Assembly (NCBI RefSeq): GCF_900963305.1 | Contig: NC_042533.1 | Location: 13,150,173 to 13,214,172, forward strand | Reading direction: 5' to 3' | DNA length: 64,000 bases | Origin: Echeneis naucrates | Lineage: Eukaryota; Chordata; Actinopteri; Carangiformes; Echeneidae | Shown here: positions 52,601-64,000 of the stretch, piece by piece | Layout: every line of letters begins with the position of its first letter | Position numbering within the stretch: the first letter of the stretch is position 1 | Translations under genes and position numbers: made by a program | The notes under the pieces: model-generated | What the model was told of the DNA's origin: nothing | Database searches by the model: none | The model's input: only the letters and a program-made list of their open reading frames with translations

Positions 52601-55050
52601 CACATGGAAGGCAGTGTATATAAGTGCCATCAGTGCGACAGAAAGTTCACCTGGGAGTTGGCACTTGCTAGGCACTTAAAAACTCACAGTGATGATCACA
52701 GCATTAATGAGCCAACAGAGAGTCCCAAGGATGAACAAGAAGTAGCTTTAAGTGATGAGAATGTCAGTGAGGATCCCGTTGAACCAGCTGAAATAGATGT
52801 GAATGGAGAGCAGGGTACAGAGAGTGCTGAGCATTTCACCTGTGAGTCTGGAGACCTGGTCCCTCAACTTAATGAAAGTGTCATCCCCCAAGTGAACATT
52901 CGCACAAGTGGACGCAAACGCAAACCCACCATGAAGGTCCAGGTGATAAACTTACAAAAGCGCATGGCCACTAAGAGAAGGAAGAGGACTGAAGTCAACC
53001 CTCCAGCACTGAAGCCTTTGCCCCTGAGTTGGTAAAAACATCCGGCCTTACTCACTGTCTTTGCTGCCTTCTTTTCCCAAAAATAATTTTCTACATTTGT
53101 TTTTATGTCACAATGAAACATAATATGCACTCACATGTGGTAATGGTAGCATTTCTTGTAATCAACAGTGTTTGATGCAAACTCCAGACCCAGTCTTATG
53201 TTCAAATGATCAAAGAATGTCTTGTTAATATATCCTGTCTTTAACAGCGCCGAGCACTCTTACGGCTCAACCACAGCTACTTCAAAAGATGGTGATGAAA
53301 GTGAGGGTTTATTCTTTATTTTTGTCTTTTCACCACATAATCAATGTTACATAATCAGACACCAAAGAATCAATAAGCACCTGTAATAATATACCTCGAC
53401 AGGAGATAATATACTTGCAATTATCTATTCTTTTATAATACAATTTGGGACATTTTGATGGCCAAGTGGTTTACGATTCCTATCTCTTTCTATTTACCCA
53501 AGCCATGAAGGCATTAACCTTGCCAAAATCATTCTATTACCATCAATTATTGAATGATTATATAAGGCTGGTTAAAAGTAAACGTGTCACATTTCAAGGC
53601 AATAGCTGAAGGTAATCTCCAGGCATCACTTTTTGTCAGCACAGGTTATTTCACCACATCTTATTTACCCTGAAAAGTCCTACAAATAATTTTAACGACA
53701 CTAACCAAAATAAAACCACAAAATGCAAATCCTAACACAGTGTTAATTTTAGTTTCTTATATCTTCGCTTTTTTCCCATAAGGTTCTGCAGATGTCTCAT
53801 CAGCTGCTTTCTCCTGTCCAAAGTGCTCGTTCCACCATTTAGAAGAGGTGGAGGTCCAGCAGCACATTGACAGCGTTCATTGCGAGACAGAGGAGGACAA
53901 AGGAGGACCACTTCAACATCTCGCTGCAGACGAAGAAGGGCGTTTCAGTTGTGCAGACTGTGAGAAGAGCTTCAAATTCCAGTCTTTACTAAAAGCCCAT
54001 CAGCGCATCCACACAGGCGAGCAGCCCTTCCTGTGTTCTCAGTGCGGACGGCGTTTCTCCTTTAAGCAGTCTCTGGAGCGACACAAGCAGACACACAAGT
54101 CCGGACGCAAGTACGAGTGCCTGATCTGTGGGGAGTTCTTCAAGTCTCTGGTGGCTCAAAGGGAGCACAAGAGCAGCCACATGGAGAATGGAGAGTATCT
54201 GTGCTCAGAGTGTGGACGGGCGTTTGCCTGGAAGTCAGCACTGGTGAGGCATTTAAAGACCCATGGTGAAGATGCCGACAAGGTGGCGCGTTCTTACAAA
54301 TGCCCCCACTGTGACTTGGGCTTCAGCTGTGCCAGCAACCTCAACAGGCACCTCCAGACTCACCAGGAAGAAAGAGTCCACACTTGCAACTGTGGAAAGA
54401 GCTTTGCCTACCGAGCAGCTCTCACTGCACACCAACGTATCCACCAAAAAGAGCGACCGCACATATGCCAACAGTGCGGCAAGGGATTCCTCTACAAGGG
54501 CGGTTTGCTGAGCCACATGAAGATCCACTCAGAGGAGATGCCCTTCATTTGCTCCTTCTGTGGAAAGAGCTTCAAGAGGGAACGCAACATGAAGAAGCAC
54601 GAACGCTGCCACACCAGGGAAAACGTCTTCAGCTGCTCACAGTGCGACAAGAGTTTTGTTTACAAAGCGACTCTGATCAGACACGAGTTGACTCATTCAG
54701 GTGAAAGACCGTACCTCTGCTCCGACTGTGGGAAGGGTTTCTTCTCCCACGCCGAGCTCCTGAAGCACGAGCGATTCCACACAGGACACAAGCCCTTCCA
54801 GTGCCCCCACTGTGGCAAGAAATTCACACAGTCTTGCTACTTGACCATCCATCTGCGCTACCACACCGGCATCCGCCCCTACTCCTGCAGTGAGTGTGAC
54901 AAGAGCTTCCTCAGTGCCAACCGCCTTAAAAGACACCAGAGAACACACTCGGGGGAGAAACCGTTCCTCTGTGTTGAATGTGGGAAAGGATTCCGACAGT
55001 CTTATAACCTCAAGATGCATCAACGAACACACACCATGAACCTAAAATAA
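49608..55050 (+). CDS. TINF2_N domain fused to C2H2 zinc fingers
   Basis: Nine exons (49608-49641, 50305-50507, 50602-50700, 50852-50941, 51073-51183, 51716-51839, 51942-53031, 53248-53300, 53783-55050) give 1023 aa. Residues about 12-220 match the TIN2 N-terminal (TINF2_N) fold that in shelterin binds TPP1 and TRF2: ASMWQVLKKQDVMNYWKVAE and VPELLTYKHRTQLKLGLKAR. An acidic linker is followed by four C2H2 fingers (about 365-470). A basic tract (TSGRKRKPTMKV) follows, then one degenerate finger and 13 more fingers (about 655-1018). It is probably a nuclear DNA-binding factor; a telomere link is inference. Intron 6 must use a GC donor (CATG|GCAAGT) to keep the frame. AATAAA is at 55299-55304. 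Exon 7 could end alone at TGG-TAA (53035), but phases support splicing onward. Confidence 0.85.
52373..52690 (+). other. Zinc-finger block 1 (four C2H2 fingers)
   Basis: The fingers have cores CPDCDKKFKFASSLTAH, CNDCGRCFSFRQSLDRH, CAICGETFHSLSARTEH and CHQCDRKFTWELALARH. The second and third are joined by the linker THKSGRKY. Block 1 is clearly related, finger by finger, to the first four full fingers of the last exon. Confidence 0.9.
53945..55035 (+). other. Zinc-finger block 2 (13 C2H2 fingers)
   Basis: Fingers 1-4 mirror block 1 (FKFQSLLKAH, FSFKQSLERH, THKSGRKYECLICGEFF, FAWKSALVRHLKTH). Finger 6 has C-x-C (CNCGKSFAYRAAL) in place of C-x2-C, so it may fold poorly. Linkers of the TGE(K/R)P type occur (HTGEQPF, HSGERPY, HSGEKPF). 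A non-classical finger (CPKCSFHHLEEVEV) lies just before the block at about 53817-53880. Confidence 0.9.
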
Positions 55051-55874
55051 TGAAGACCTGGCAATCTTGGAAACTGAAACTGTGACCAAATTTATAGTTT
55101 GACTGAAACAGAGGCAGTTTTTGGAGCAGTATTTCTGACTCTCTCCTCTATAGATTTATAGATAGATACATTTAATCAAGAAATCCATGTTGAATGTAGT
55201 CTTTTCTTATACTGGCTGTGTTTCAATTCATGGTTATTTCCATTAAAGTGCATTGAGCTGGGGAAGTGAGTTGTGTGGTATTTGCCTCCAAGTCTTCCAA
55301 TAAAGAACAAAAAACAAAAGTTTCTATATAAACTCAGTTTATTTTTTTGAGAAGTGGGTCAACTTTTACAACAGGAAAATGTAACACTAGTTAAAGTAAA
55401 GTAGGTTTAAAAGGTTTCTGTGCTACAACAAAATACGCTCTCTTGACAGTGGTACTCATTTCCAATAACATGGAGGAAAAAAAAAAAAAGGTTTGTCTCA
55501 GATCAGCAGTAGCACACACAAGAACAGTTTTAGAGCCATTCATGGGACAATGTTGATAATCAGCTTACACATCTTATTTAGTGTTGTATTTTTATAGAAG
55601 TGCCAAAATGATTTCTGATATTTACGAACAATTACAGGAGAACAAATGGGCCTTTTGAATTGTGTCAGAGTGACTTCATGAGAGAAAGACAATTGTAATG
55701 GATACAATGAAATTGGTCAGTACTTGATCCATGAGCTTTCAATAGATGCAAGACTTCCCTGCACAGGCAGGGGCTGCTTCACTCTAACAGAACACACACT
55801 GGCAGACGTGATAGGTTGGGAATAATAAGAAAACGGCTGACTTGGCCAGGTGCCCCTGCTGCTCGCACAATGAC
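55051..55874. other. Convergent 3' ends of the ZNF gene and apex1
   Basis: The plus AATAAA at 55299-55304 serves the zinc-finger gene. The minus AATAAA (TTTATT at 55338-55343) serves apex1. With usual cleavage 15-25 nt downstream, both transcripts end near 55315-55325, so the two 3' UTRs abut or overlap slightly. No other gene is seen. Confidence 0.65.
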
Positions 55875-57358
55875 TTACACAGCTATATGCAGAGTGATGG
55901 GGCAATGGTCGCTTCCCAACACTTTGTTACGGATCTTACTGTCACACAGGCCTGGCAGCAAGGAAGACGACAGCACAAAGTAATCAAGCCTCCAGCCCAC
56001 ATTTTTAGCACGGGCATTCATCATGTAGGTCCAGAAGGTGTAGGCGTAGGTCTGCTCTGGGTAGAGCTCACGGAAGCTGTCAACAAAGCCAGCCGACAGC
56101 AGCTGGCTGAAGCCCTCACGCTCCTCCGGGGTGAAGCCAGCGTTTTTCTTGTTGCCTTTGGGGTTCTTCAGGTCGATTTCCTGGTGGGCAACGTTGAGGT
56201 CTCCGCACAGCACCAGGGGCTTCTGGATGTCAAGCTCACTCAGATATGCCCGGAAATCCACATCCCAGGTTTTGCGGTAATCTAAGCGCACAAGGCCTCT
56301 GCTGGCATTTGGCACATAGGCGGTCACCAGGTAGAAGTTGGGAAACTCAGCAGTGATGACACGCCCCTCCTTGTCATGTTCCTCTTTGCCTGGAGAGAAA
56401 AAATGAAGAAGAAAAAGCAAATGCTGAACAAGGATCCAAAGATATTTTTATTTCATATATGAGTTGAAAGACCAAATCAAATCAATGTAAATCTTAGCAT
56501 TGGCCTGTATAGTTTGTACAATACTCGTCTCAAAAAAAAAAAAAAAAAAGAAAATCTTGAATTTTATTTTCAGGGAAACGCTTAAGAATTTGTGATTTTA
56601 AAGTATTTTGGCTCATAACTAACACCTAGGAAATATCACGATATTTCATAACAGTCGATATCTCACAATATCAAATAACTTTCTGTCAAGTTTAAAGGTT
56701 ACTTTTTACTGCTATGTGAGATGTGAAGATAGCACATTAATATTAGTTTAAATATAATTTATTTTCTGTCAGACGTTAAACATAAGAAACACACATAAGA
56801 AATTACATACCTTGTAGAACTGTATTTCAAATAAATACAATTATTTAATAAACTAAAATCTTAATTCTAACCAGTCAGAAGCTTCAAGTGTAACAGGAGA
56901 AAACAAACTAATCGACAACTTAATTCTTTGGTCAATTACAACAATAATAATAATTATAATAAAATTTTAAAGTCTCAATTCTGACCAGTCAAAAGCTCAA
57001 CACAATTTGCAGGGCACGCTACTCTGCTTCTTGTCGGACTTTAAATAGCCAAAACATCCCCACACTACCGAATTCCTCGGACAATTCTTCTCAATAATGT
57101 CCTTGTCTTTTGAGCCCTGGGCTGTGTCCGTTGGGGTGTCTTCTTCGGGGATGCTGTCGCTTGTGTTTTGTCGCTCCAACTTCTGACGTACTGTTTGCCA
57201 AAACACATGCATGTATGCTTACGTTTAAGCCTGCTGCATCATCTACTCTCTTCTTCTTTTTGTTGTTTTATGGCAGTTGGCATCCAGCTTAATGGCGCAT
57301 TACCACCAGACTGTAAGCTTACATTCTTGGTCCCCAGAAAGAAAAGACCCCCCCCCAA

Positions 57359-57390
<32 letters not shown>

Positions 57391-59463
57391 AAAAACCACA
57401 CTCTAACCAGCACCGATTCACACATACCCACCTATACTCTCATTAACTCATACTCTTTGTCTACTCGCCATCATACAGCCCTAGTGCCCTCCAACCCTAC
57501 AGTAGAGCCCTGTGCTCTTTAGGTATTTTAAGAGTGCTTTGACCTGTGCTCTGTCCTCCATTTTTAATACCCCCTTCAGTGTAAACTCCCAACTCTTTTA
57601 TCCTACTCCTCATTGCCACTCTCTGCGTCTCACATTTACTACACCTGAGAAGAACATGTTCTACAGACTCCTCCTCCTAACATCCCTCACACAATCCTGT
57701 TTGGCGTTCACCCATTACTTTCAGTGTTTTATTTAATGCACAGTCTCCCAGCCTTAACCGTGTCAATATAATTTCTTCTCTTCTTATTGGACTTCTTGCC
57801 CTTTTGACTTTTACACTCCTCTGTATTTCTTTGCCTTCTCCATCCCACCTGTATCACCTACTCTCTGTATCTGTGCGTCGAACCTAGCCTGATGTGGCTG
57901 TAACTCTATTCCAGCTGTGTGATTGGCTTGGCACGGCGCTATTCTCATTATCAATGGCTGTTCGTTTTGGCTGTCAAAACATGGATGGAATGAGTTCTAT
58001 GTCTTATAGTTCTATTGAGTAAAGGTTATTTTGCGATAATTATCGTTATTGCTTTATCGCCCAGCCCTACTAACAGCTCATGAAAAACTAAATTTTGTGA
58101 TCTAAAAATATTAAAATATCAACTAAAGAATGGGCCCTGTGATGGACTGGGGACCTGTCCAGGGTGTACCCCACCCTTGGCCTGATGTGAGCTGGGATTG
58201 GCTCCAGCAGCTCCGCAACCCCGGAAATAGATAAGCAGTAGAAGATGGATGGATGGATGGATGGAACTAAAGAACGATGGGCTGCAGGCTGAAAGGAAGG
58301 TGCTGCAACGAGTGGTTTAATCTGCTCAAAAATAATCAACAGCAGCCTCCATTCCTTGGAGGAAATTTATTTTGCCAGGTGCTAAAGCAGGCCGTCGTAC
58401 ATCATGATGGATCCCTCGAAGCCAGCACACAAACTGCTCACCCACCTCAGACAAAAGGTTGTGCAAGTACAAAGCCAAACCAAGAAGGCTGAAGTACAGC
58501 TTCTTTACAGAGGCTGTACAGTCATCTACACTTTTTACTGCTGTGACTACTTCCTGCTGTTGATGCACTATTCTCTTCACATTCTTCCTCTTAAATTTGT
58601 CTTTTATTCATTTAACATAGGCTTATGGGGTCTTTGTCGTTATTTATTAAATGTTCTGTACTGTGCTGTGCTGGACCTTGGAATTTTGTTTCCTCGTGTT
58701 TTAACATCTTTTGAACAACAATAAACTGAATCTTGAGCAATTAACCCAAAAATCAAAATAATTTTTTTTGTTCCATTTATACCCATAAATGCAGGTTCGC
58801 CCAGGACCTCCCAGGCCAGTGCATGAGGTCTGCTATATGGACCCAGTAGATTTGAATTATATTAATGCCATACTTACCAATGCCATAGGTCACTTTGATG
58901 GGTTGAGTCTTGCAGAGCATGGCCACACCGCTGTACCCCTCTTTGTCATCTGAGACGGCCCAGTACTTGTGTGGGTATTCTGGCATGGAGGTGATATCCA
59001 CAGGCAGGTCCTTCTCTGCACACTTGGTCTCTTGCAGACACAAAACATCTGGAGCCTCTTCACGCACCCACTGTGAGGGAGGAATGCAAATGTTCAGCAG
59101 TGTATAATCTTTTTGTCTCTCTGCATTTCTTCGGGTCACTGCAAACTCACATCCAGGCCCTTCTTTTTCACCCAGGCCCTCAGCCCGTCCACATTCCACG
59201 AAGTGATCTTCATGTTGGCTTCTCGTCCATCTTTGCTGGTCATTTTATCAGGGGGGTCATCATACAGTACTGGGGCCTCCGGTTCCTTTGTCTTCTTTGC
59301 TTTCTTGGCTGCAGCTGTGAGTCAGGAGACAGACACATACCTGGATGAGGGTGTCAAAGAAGTCAGACGTGCGTTTGTGTGCTTTGAGGTGTGATGTGAT
59401 ACCAGAGCTGGTGTCATTTTCCCCATCTGCAGCCGCCTCCTCTGCCTTCTTGCCTCTCTTCAT
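55875..59463 (-). CDS. apex1: AP endonuclease 1
   Basis: Coding exons are 59403-59463, 59151-59314, 58878-59070 and 55875-56389 (310 aa). APE1 cuts DNA 5' of abasic sites in base-excision repair. It has a basic N-terminal nuclear tail ([19 protein letters not shown]), then the EEP nuclease fold: [12 protein letters not shown], the metal-binding Glu in [19 protein letters not shown] (Asp/Asn), [35 protein letters not shown] and the final GSDHCPI His. Residue 58, the position of the mammalian redox cysteine Cys65, is Thr, so the Ref-1 thiol function of mammals is not expected. It is head-to-head with osgep and tail-to-tail with the zinc-finger gene. A non-coding 5' exon is likely, since an acceptor (TTTTTTCCAG) lies at about 59534. 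Confidence 0.96.
56521..56560. repeat. apex1: A-run in apex1 intron 3
   Basis: Intron 3 (56390-58877) is about 2.5 kb, far longer than the other apex1 introns. It starts with AT-rich sequence and an A-run (56532-56549), then holds the two LINE fragments listed separately. Confidence 0.7.
57240..57830 (-). mobile_element. LINE ORF2 C-terminal fragment in apex1 intron 3
   Basis: The minus-strand translation near 57790-57560 reads [20 protein letters not shown] followed by GLCEGC, one stop, then [19 protein letters not shown]. This matches the Cys/His-bearing C-terminal end of fish L1/Tx1-like non-LTR ORF2 proteins. The 3' end runs to about 57240 (GTTGGCATCCAGCTTAATG words on the plus strand). 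It is truncated and inactive. Confidence 0.65.
58125..58264 (+). mobile_element. Non-LTR 3' tail with (GGAT)n
   Basis: A common teleost LINE-tail sequence (CCTGTCCAGGGTGTACCCCA, GAGCTGGGATTGGCTCCAGC, GATAAGCAGTAGAAGATGGA) ending in GGATGGATGG repeats at 58245-58264. It is probably an RTE-like or L2-like 3' end; the family is not settled. It lies in apex1 intron 3 and is the plus-strand counterpart of the reversed fragments at 3455, 29095 and 61880. Confidence 0.65.
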
Positions 59464-61118
59464 ACTTGATATTCCTCTGCACGCAAACACACCTCGCAAA
59501 CACGCAACACGCACACGCAACAGCACAGATGCCGCTGGAAAAAACAGAGCAGGAATATTAGCGCTGGAAATTCATTATTGTAATGGGGAGGCACAAGGGG
59601 TTAAAAATGGGGGTGGGGTGGGGGGTTAATTGTGATTTTTTTTTTCTTAAGAAATGTTCATTGCAACTTAGCTTTCTCTTCCTTGTCCTAGCTAACTATA
59701 GATAAGATGATGATGCTTCCATTAGACTAAACTCTTATGTGGCATCTTTGCCTAGATACTTTTTAATTGCAGTGCACTGTCTTATCTGCTAGGCTTTATT
59801 TTGTTCAAAAGAATAATATTTGTTTGGCTCAGTGGATATTACAGTTAGTATGAAAATAATTGTTCACATATCACCCTAGTGTTATGAAATCTAACAAGAT
59901 CATGCAGGCAGTTTGAGAACTGTTCTCCAGTCTATTATTATATAAGAATATAATCAAATAATACCATTACGTATTATTCCAGTATCAGTCCGTGCGTTGG
60001 CGTGTTTTTAAATCAGGTGACGGCAGTTTTGTAATTTCCAGTTCTGTGTCAGTTCACTAGACTTCATCTCCACTCGAGCAAGTGTCGGCCAGTTTTTGGC
60101 CCAACCACGATGTCTCCCTCCTCACAGGAAGCAGACAATCAGCTCTGAGCACATCTGCATCCTGCCGCTATAAACCGCTTTATTTCACATGTTTGTGTTC
60201 TAAGTGTAGCTGATCAGACGGACACAAGGCTTCTGAAGGCTGAGATGTTTAGTCTGACAATGAGGGATCGTTTATTTTGACGCAAGTCGGTGCTTCTGTG
60301 GGGAAACGTGCAGCCTAGCGCATTAAACAGTTAATAAGAATACATTAGAGACTCGTTGGAGAAAAGACCGAATGCATTCATGCAGAAGAGGCAAAACCGC
60401 AAACTACAGAAGCTAGCAAGCAAATTTGTCTTTGCTACGCAAGTCTAATGGTAACCTAAGATGATGCTAGCGTTTCCTGCGTGACAAAAAGCACAGCGCC
60501 TGCTACAGAGGGCCTGCATTGAGAGTCAATGAGAATGACCAGCCGACTAACTTTGCTTCCCGCACTGTTAATCTGATTCATCTACTGATGCAAATGCAGC
60601 TAATTGTTGTTTTCTTTTCGATCGGCGAAACGTTTCAGGAAAAGAAGATGCAAATAATCTTACTTTTACTCTCACAACAGGATGCAAAGATCAGAGAAGT
60701 GCGGCTTCTTAGTCACTCCCCCCAAACACTCACACAGACCTCCACACACACAAAGCACAGCAGAAATCTCTGACCACGTGCTTGATATCTTCAATGACTG
60801 CCTCAACATATGCCTGACAAAGTACAAAAGATTCTACGCTTTAATTTATAATTTAAAGAACACGATAAAAAATTACAACTCATCAGCTTTGACGTATATT
60901 AGAGTACCTGGAAGCTTCGATTTTATGTTTTTCCACATTACGAATAAATAGTCTTTTTTTTATTAGGCGAACTGGTTAGCCGCCAGTGTGGGTCCTCCGA
61001 GGTTCGAATGGAGGAGTTGAGTGGCAGAAGTTAGTTGAGACATTTAAACATTAGTTTTAAAGATTGAAAGGGGCCTGTTTGGATTAATGTGAAGCACCGG
61101 TGGATATTATCAAGCCAG
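59464..61118. promoter_or_regulatory. apex1-osgep divergent promoter region
   Basis: Between the apex1 start exon and a plausible osgep non-coding exon that ends at 61118 (CAAGCCAG|GTAAGTG). The region holds a G-run (59605-59625) and moderately CpG-bearing sequence at 59990-60330 and 61140-61190. No open gene is recognised. The apex1 non-coding first exon probably lies here. Confidence 0.45.
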
Positions 61119-62609
61119 GTAAGTGTATTTATTATTATTTACCACTCAACCCATCGGTAATACACGCTAGTCTCAAACAGAGAGGCGTTGTCGGTGTTAG
61201 CCTAGCAGCATCGCACCTGCACAGCTGGCTTTATTTTTAATGTTAAGCGTGTCTGTGTTGTCTCTAATGTGGCTGTATGTGAGTTGGTAACAAAGCATAG
61301 ACCTGTGTGCCGTATTCCCGCTCCTTTTGAATTGAAATCGTACAGTTTCCAATTTAATAATCGCATCTTTATCACCATTATAATGCATAAATGCCCACTC
61401 ACATAAAATCAAATGAAAGTTATACAAATAGAAAACGTGACAATAATTTACAATTATGCTTATTACTATAAAATTGTGTATAAGGTCAAATGTCGCAGTT
61501 ACCTCAACTTTTGACTTTCAAAGTTGATAATGACTGGATATATTCAAACTTAAACATCAGACGTGATCATTTTGACGAAGTCAAAAGATTTTACTCCATA
61601 TTTCCTCTTTTTGATTTGGCACCTTATCATGCCATCTTATTCTTCCTTTGTTTTTTTTGTCATTTTTACACCTGTTTAAAATCAGGGGATTTACAAGTCG
61701 ATGGAGCTATGAATCAGTCTTTAGGTGTTTTTGTCTATAGTTCGTTATGGAGTAAGCGTCTAAATATACTCAATATCTAAATATGCCACTAAATATCTGA
61801 CATGTCCAAGCTGAACTAACCTCCGTGACATTATCCAGGTTATTTTTAGCAGTCAGTATCCACTGCGTCCAGTGACCTCCCAGACATTCTTTCATCTTTT
61901 ACTGCTTATCCATTTCTGGGTCCAGGGAGGTTCTGGAGCCAATCCCACCTGTCTATTGCAGCACCAACACAAAGAGACAGACAGAGACGAAGAACCACTG
62001 ACAGTCACAGTCATACCTGGGGACAATTTAGAGTCTTAAATTAACCCAAAACCCAAAACCCAGAACCGAATGTGCAACCTTCTAGTTATGAGGCAACAGC
62101 AGTAACCACCAGCGTACTGCCCGCCTCCTTGACATACAATATATATTTAAAAGGTGGAATACATCTCTCTTTGAAGAGAACTTAAGCTCTTCAACAAGTG
62201 GTATCAAGTTATTTTGTCTTTTCAAACAATAAATGTAATGTAGATTTATATTCTATTGTGTTACTGTGCCTCCCATTATTACGTATTAGTTTCATTTTAA
62301 CTGTCTTATGTACTTGATTCTGTTATTGCTGAAAAATGTCAATATTTCCTCTCATAGTATGTATATACATTTATGAGGTCCTCTGCTAAGTGGACCTGGA
62401 GTGCAGTCCAGGTATCAAACAATGATCTGTAAACCAAGTAATATAAAGTGGCATTATTCATACGGGCTAAATCCTGAATAACAGCTTGATAATCAGAAAT
62501 CAGTTATTTTGGAAATATGACAAAGTGCTACTCTTTCAATAGGTCTTGGGTCTTCTACGTGAAGAGAGAAAATATTTGCGCTCATCGTATATTTTATTAT
62601 TCAGGTCCA
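61119..62609 (+). other. osgep: osgep 5' intron with a LINE fragment
   Basis: The likely first intron of osgep runs from GTAAGTG (61119) to TTATTCAG (62604). At about 61880-62135 it contains a minus-oriented non-LTR 3' fragment (GGTTCTGGAGCCAATCCCAC, GGGGACAATTTAGAGTC, CAACCTTCTAGTTATGAGGC), the same family as at 58125. The rest is AT-rich with nothing recognised. Confidence 0.5.

Positions 62610-64000
<1,391 letters not shown>

Noticed and set aside
53848-55050. The second zinc-finger block as a separate gene
   Set aside because: Its upstream reading continues in frame through two exons into the TINF2_N gene with perfect phases, and no poly(A) signal or promoter was seen between.
62517-62609. 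Upstream in-frame ATG extension of osgep
   Set aside because: A TTATTCAG acceptor separates it from the conserved [11 protein letters not shown] start, and the extension has no similarity to OSGEP.

Overview
The window is nuclear DNA of a ray-finned fish, most likely a percomorph teleost. The genes have short introns with GT-AG (and two GC-AG) splice sites. The innate-immune families are the teleost forms (FISNA-NACHT NLR with B30.2, tandem fibrinogen-domain lectin-like genes), and the LINE tails are of fish type. No tools were run; exon borders were read by hand and checked by phase. Every complete gene model below adds up to a multiple of three.

1-35.4 kb is a tandem array of nine genes (F1-F9, all on the minus strand) for small secreted proteins made of a signal peptide, a 10-residue linker and one fibrinogen C-terminal (FBG) domain of ANGPTL5-like type. 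Each has six coding exons, a non-coding first exon, and (F1-F8) a TATA box. F1-F8 are near-identical, and all nine reading frames look intact. The spacers come in two kinds. Type A (F1-F2, F7-F8) carries a degraded LINE 3' end. Type B (F2 to F7) carries a piggyBac transposase fossil that is alternately long and 410 bp shorter, so the array grew as a dimer of about 8.5 kb. F9 is an older, diverged member whose last exon looks overwritten by sequence from the others.

36.7-42.5 kb is one NLR gene on the minus strand: pyrin domain, FISNA-NACHT, six LRR exons, a linker exon and PRY-SPRY (B30.2). Its partners and its position next to the lectin-like array suggest a small immune neighbourhood.

44.1-55.1 kb holds a head-to-head pair. 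selenoo (minus) has its selenocysteine UGA at the conserved third-from-last position. A plus-strand gene joins an N-terminal TINF2_N (shelterin TIN2-like) domain to two blocks of C2H2 zinc fingers. Their ATGs lie 574 bp apart.

55.3-63.9 kb holds apex1 (minus), tail-to-tail with the zinc-finger gene, and osgep (plus, running off the right edge), head-to-head with apex1 as in mammals. The large apex1 intron and the osgep 5' intron carry fragments of non-LTR elements. The items most worth a second look are the TINF2_N-zinc-finger fusion with its duplicated four-finger block, the dimeric expansion and gene conversion in the FBG array, and the selenoo Sec codon with no recognised SECIS.
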